NCBI GenBank assembly: GCA_902705865.1
Contig: CACSIO010000023.1
Location: forward strand, 512,428 to 561,101
Origin: BD1-7 clade bacterium
GTDB taxonomy: Bacteria; Pseudomonadota; Gammaproteobacteria; Pseudomonadales; DT-91
Length of the DNA stretch: 48,674 nucleotides
Reading direction: 5' to 3'
Shown: piece after piece, positions 45,574 to 48,674 of the stretch
Numbering within the stretch: position 1 is the first letter of the stretch
Layout of the letters: each line of letters begins with the position of its first letter
Position numbers and translations under genes: made by a program
The notes under the pieces: generated by a model
What the model saw: the letters and a program-made list of their open reading frames with translations, nothing else
What the model was told of the DNA's origin: nothing
The model's database searches: none

Positions 45574-46734
45574 TCATTCCCCGGCCTGAAGTTCTTGATG
45601 AACGTGCTGCATATAATTCTGAAACACTTTTTCGTATCGCGGATTTTTCAGCAAAAACGCATCATGTCCGAAATCTGATTCAATATCGGTATAAACGACA
45701 GACTTGCCTGCAGCAATTAGCGCATTGGTAATATCTTGACTGCGTTGTGGTGAAAAGCGCCAGTCGGTGGAAAACGAAATGACCAAAAAGGCCGCATTGG
45801 CGTGACTGAATGCCTTGACTGGGTCGCCGCCATATTCACGGGCAAGATCGAAGTAATCGAGCGCGCGTGTCATCAGGATATAGGTATTGGCATCAAAGCT
45901 GGTGGAGAATTTTTCGCCTTGGTATTTCAGGTAACTGGCGACCTGAAACTCAAGATCACTGTCTTGCCCAAGACGGAAGCTGCCCGAGCTCAGCTCGCGG
46001 CCGAACTTTTCTTCCATCGCGTTATCCGACAGATAGGTCAAATGTCCAATCATCCGGGCCAGCGATAATCCTAGCCGAGGTACCACGGCTTTTTCGTAGT
46101 AATGGCCGTCATGAAAATCGTTGTCGCTCATGATGGCTTGGCGCGCTGTTTCATTAAAGGCAATGTTTTGCGCGGTTAAATGCATACTCGAGGCAATCAC
46201 GACGCAATGGCGCATGGCATCGGGATATTCCAGTGACCAACGCATTACCTGCATACCGCCGAGGCTACCACCAACAATGGCAGCCCATTGTTGGATGTTC
46301 AGGTGATCCATCAATATTCGCTGACTTTCAACCCAGTCGCGCACACGTAAGTGCGGGAAATCCGGCCCAAAGGGTTTGCCTGAAGCCGGGTTGGTACTCG
46401 TTGGGCCGGTTGAGCCGCCACAACCGCCGATATTATTAGGGCTGACAACATAAAATCGGTTGGTATCGATAGGTTTGCCAGGGCCGATATAGTTGTTCCA
46501 CCAACCGGGTTTTTTATCATCCTGTGAATGGTAGCCGGCAGCGTGGGCGTCGCCACTTAATGCATGGCAGATCAAGATCGCATTGGATCTTTCTGCGTTT
46601 AGCTGTCCATAGGTTTCGTAGACCAGGTCATAGCTTTCCAGCACACGGCCAGATGCCAGCGTCAATGGCTGGTTAACAGGTAAACACTGTGGCTTTACGA
46701 GGCCGACTGAATCGGCGGGAAATTCTGCGGGCAT
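45574..46734 (-). CDS. metX: Homoserine O-acyltransferase MetX
   Basis: 386 residues, alpha/beta hydrolase fold. [19 protein letters not shown] and the nucleophile elbow GGSLGGMQ are present. The triad is completed by Asp in [10 protein letters not shown] and His in DFGHDAFLL. It acylates homoserine in methionine synthesis. In gammaproteobacteria metW-linked MetX may use succinyl-CoA, so acetyl versus succinyl is open. Confidence 0.95.
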   Translation of the reverse strand: MPAEFPADSVGLVKPQCLPVNQPLTLASGRVLESYDLVYETYGQLNAERSNAILICHALSGDAHAAGYHSQDDKKPGWWNNYIGPGKPIDTNRFYVVSPNNIGGCGGSTGPTSTNPASGKPFGPDFPHLRVRDWVESQRILMDHLNIQQWAAIVGGSLGGMQVMRWSLEYPDAMRHCVVIASSMHLTAQNIAFNETARQAIMSDNDFHDGHYYEKAVVPRLGLSLARMIGHLTYLSDNAMEEKFGRELSSGSFRLGQDSDLEFQVASYLKYQGEKFSTSFDANTYILMTRALDYFDLAREYGGDPVKAFSHANAAFLVISFSTDWRFSPQRSQDITNALIAAGKSVVYTDIESDFGHDAFLLKNPRYEKVFQNYMQHVHQELQAGE

Positions 46735-47123
46735 AAGGTCGTTAGTTGATCATTGGGATGATCGTCGGGGTTGATGAACAGCGTGTATTGCAGTGACAGT
46801 ACGTGCAGTTTAACAGTGCGACGTAACTGACCTGACGTTCGGGCCTACTGACGGCGCAATAGAGGCGGAGTATATCACTTTGTCGCTCGTTCGCGTGCAT
46901 TTGTTCGGATACCGAGTGTTACATGACTTTTCATTCGTAAGGTGTTGGCGGTGTTTTTTGTTTACTGCCAAGCTTAGGGCATGAGACGACTGCTCACCAG
47001 CAATCGTGTGGGGCTCGGGCCTCGATAACGTGAGCGTTTGAATATACGAGTTATTGCTGCGGCCGTTGTTTTGTCGGTCGGAGATTTGTTGAGTCAATAA
47101 TGACGCCAAACCAAGGGATGTTT
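46735..47123. other. Intergenic region between metX and the FGGY kinase
   Basis: About 390 bases between two divergent genes. It should hold both promoters. A TATACT-like -10 on the minus strand near 46869-46874 is the only candidate, with no good -35. I see no SAM riboswitch, MetJ box or repeat. A 99-codon open frame here lacks protein-like features. Confidence 0.4.
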
Positions 47124-48602
47124 ATGGAAACCCTGTTAGTGATTGATCAGGGCACACACAGCACACGAGCGATTGTATTCAATCAGCACGGGCATGCACT
47201 CGCCCAAAGCCAGTACCCTGTTGTTGTTACAACATCGGACGATGGGCACGTAGAGCAGGAAGTGCTAGCGACGATACAATCCGTCCGTGAGTGTTTAGCG
47301 CATCTAGAAAAGACACTGTCACGCGATACGGCCGATAGCTTGATTGGTATTGCGTTAATTGCTCAGCGGTCTTCTTTTGTCGCATGCCGGCCCACTGATA
47401 TGGCCAATCTGACGGAAGTGATTAGCTGGCAAGATACTCGCAGCTTGCCTTGGCTTGTGCATCAACCGATCGATGGGGAATTTATTCATAATATGACGGG
47501 CCTGCATTTGAGCGTGCACTACGGTGCGAGCAAAATGCGATGGTTACTTGATAATGACGCCAAGGTGCAAGCGGCAGATGATGATGGTGACCTGCAATTT
47601 GTGCCCTTGGCAGCGTTTATGTGCCAACGATTGACTGACGCGCCGGTGTTCTTGGTCGATCGAGATATCGCCGCACGTACGCTTCTGTGCCGTTTTGGTG
47701 GGCGTGATTGGGATACCGAACTATTGGATGTTTTTGGGCTCGAAAACCGGCAATTACCCGATATCATTGACAGCTTGCATACCTATGGTGATGTGAGCTT
47801 TTGTGGCCGCCAAGTACCCTTAATCTTCAGTGGCGGCGACCAGTCACTATTGCCATTGGCATGGGGCGAGGAAGCCTTGCATGCGAGCGTGATGGTCAAC
47901 GTCGGCAGTGGTGCCTGCATTCAGGCGGTGGAGCGAAAGCCCAGAAAGGTTGCTGATGTGCCTGAAGAGCTGCTGCATATGCATTTGAATTTACGGCACA
48001 ATGGTCAATTGGAAGACTGCTTGGTATTAGAGGGCACGCTGAATGCCGCTGCAACGGCTGTCGATTGGCTGGCAGAACAATGTGGGCATCCGTTTAGCTA
48101 CAGTGATATTGAAGATGCACTGGAACAGATTCATAACCCGCCGGTATTCATTAATCGGTTGCGCGGATCAGGATCACCGTATTGGCTGAATGCCGGGCGT
48201 CCTTGGTTTGAAGAAAAAGAAACCGATAGTTTGTCAGACGCAGCTCGATTAGTTGCCGTGATTGAGAGCATTATCTTTCTGTTAGTTGATAATCTGGTTT
48301 TGATGCAACAAACCAAGCTTACGGTCAATCGGATATACATCAGTGGCGGGTTGTCGCGCAGTCATGGTTTTTGCCAAAAGCTGGCCAATCTGTCGAACAA
48401 AACTGTGCTGCGTATGGATGATAGTGAAGCCTGTGCTCGCGGTGCCGCAACCTATGTGTTTATGCGATTGGGCATTGCGGACATTGACGATGAAGAGATA
48501 CGGCGTCAGGCCGGGCAGTTCTTCCCGTTACTGGATAACGGCCTGAACGCACGCTTTATGCGGCACCGACAAGGTATGGAAGATGCCCGTCAGAAGATGT
48601 GA
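47124..48602 (+). CDS. FGGY-family carbohydrate kinase
   Basis: 492 residues from ATG 47124; AAGGG lies 6 bases upstream, and ATGs at 47118 and 47100 are alternatives. The actin-like ATPase fold begins LLVIDQGTHSTRAIVFNQHG. FSGGDQSLLPLAWG and the second phosphate loop MVNVGSGACIQA follow, then YISGGLSRSHGFCQKLAN and ACARGAATYVF. It resembles glycerol kinase loosely, yet the substrate residues of GlpK are not clearly kept, so the sugar or polyol is open. It stands alone, divergent from metX. Confidence 0.85.
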   Translation: METLLVIDQGTHSTRAIVFNQHGHALAQSQYPVVVTTSDDGHVEQEVLATIQSVRECLAHLEKTLSRDTADSLIGIALIAQRSSFVACRPTDMANLTEVISWQDTRSLPWLVHQPIDGEFIHNMTGLHLSVHYGASKMRWLLDNDAKVQAADDDGDLQFVPLAAFMCQRLTDAPVFLVDRDIAARTLLCRFGGRDWDTELLDVFGLENRQLPDIIDSLHTYGDVSFCGRQVPLIFSGGDQSLLPLAWGEEALHASVMVNVGSGACIQAVERKPRKVADVPEELLHMHLNLRHNGQLEDCLVLEGTLNAAATAVDWLAEQCGHPFSYSDIEDALEQIHNPPVFINRLRGSGSPYWLNAGRPWFEEKETDSLSDAARLVAVIESIIFLLVDNLVLMQQTKLTVNRIYISGGLSRSHGFCQKLANLSNKTVLRMDDSEACARGAATYVFMRLGIADIDDEEIRRQAGQFFPLLDNGLNARFMRHRQGMEDARQKM

Positions 48603-48674
48603 CGTTGAGGATGAGTCTGCCGTAACCCCCAGTTTTATTCAGATAGCTTTACTGGCAAGACTATTCAATATTCC

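Noticed and set aside
46810..47109. 99-codon open frame on the minus strand in the metX upstream region
   Set aside because: The composition is polar and irregular, with no motif, signal peptide or ribosome site. It covers the region expected to hold both promoters.
1..48674. tRNA, rRNA, CRISPR, insertion sequence, prophage or toxin-antitoxin genes
   Set aside because: No cloverleaf, array of spaced repeats, transposase, integrase or phage motif was seen in either strand.

Overview
The window is a contiguous stretch of a gammaproteobacterial chromosome. It probably comes from a marine or aquatic member of the Oceanospirillales/Pseudomonadales side. The gene orders metX-metW-DUF4426-rdgB-hemW and nrdR-ribD-ribE-ribBX-ribH-nusB-thiL-pgpA are those remembered from Pseudomonas and relatives. 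A FimX-type c-di-GMP protein and the EF-P/EpmA/EpmB trio point the same way. I see no rRNA, tRNA, CRISPR array, insertion sequence or prophage gene. Coding density is high and most starts have recognisable Shine-Dalgarno (SD) sequences.

Layout. Positions 1-245 hold the 3' end of a KstD-like flavoprotein with a terminator. Next come a small EamA-type membrane protein, a flavin amine-oxidase-fold lipoprotein (917-2401) and a 39-residue lipoprotein gene at 2569-2688 (-). A FimX homologue with degenerate GGDEF and EAL domains and a large PilZ-like protein (2939-7092, -) form a type IV pilus/c-di-GMP block. Positions 7213-9894 carry epmB divergent from efp, then epmA: the full set for beta-lysylation of EF-P Lys34 except the hydroxylase. 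A CvpA-family protein follows, then a chemoreceptor and a glycerophosphodiester phosphodiesterase lipoprotein, each preceded by a sequence resembling a Pho box.

Positions 14431-23877 are an envelope-glycan region. It holds a UPF0104 membrane protein, an overlapping GT2/GT83/PAP2 operon likely to modify lipid A or another envelope lipid, and a small accessory cluster (HAD phosphatase, nucleotidyltransferase-kinase fusion, nucleotidyltransferase). Two oppositely oriented glycosyltransferase-type genes close the region. Positions 23952-29743 hold a trpB without trpA, a PPOX-type flavoprotein, an NhaC antiporter, a TetR regulator and two tandem VIT1/CCC1 metal transporters.

Positions 29834-33384 are an aromatic/methylamine dehydrogenase cluster in the order large subunit, MauE-like, MauD-like, TTQ small subunit, monohaem cytochrome c. 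It matches the aauBEDA-orf2 pattern, with no mauG in the window. Positions 33557-41670 are one-carbon, ribonucleotide-reductase-control, riboflavin, thiamine and phosphatidylglycerol housekeeping genes. The ribB product there has a degenerate GTP cyclohydrolase II half (RibBX). On the minus strand, 41721-46734 carry a secreted dienelactone-hydrolase-like protein and the hemW/rdgB/DUF4426/metW/metX block. The window ends with an FGGY kinase.

The least understood parts are the envelope accessory cluster at 19000-23877, the two Pho-box-like sites that would link phosphate starvation to chemotaxis, the amine dehydrogenase cluster without an evident TTQ maturase, and the tiny lipoprotein. All function statements rest on reading the sequence and remembered family features. 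No database search was run.
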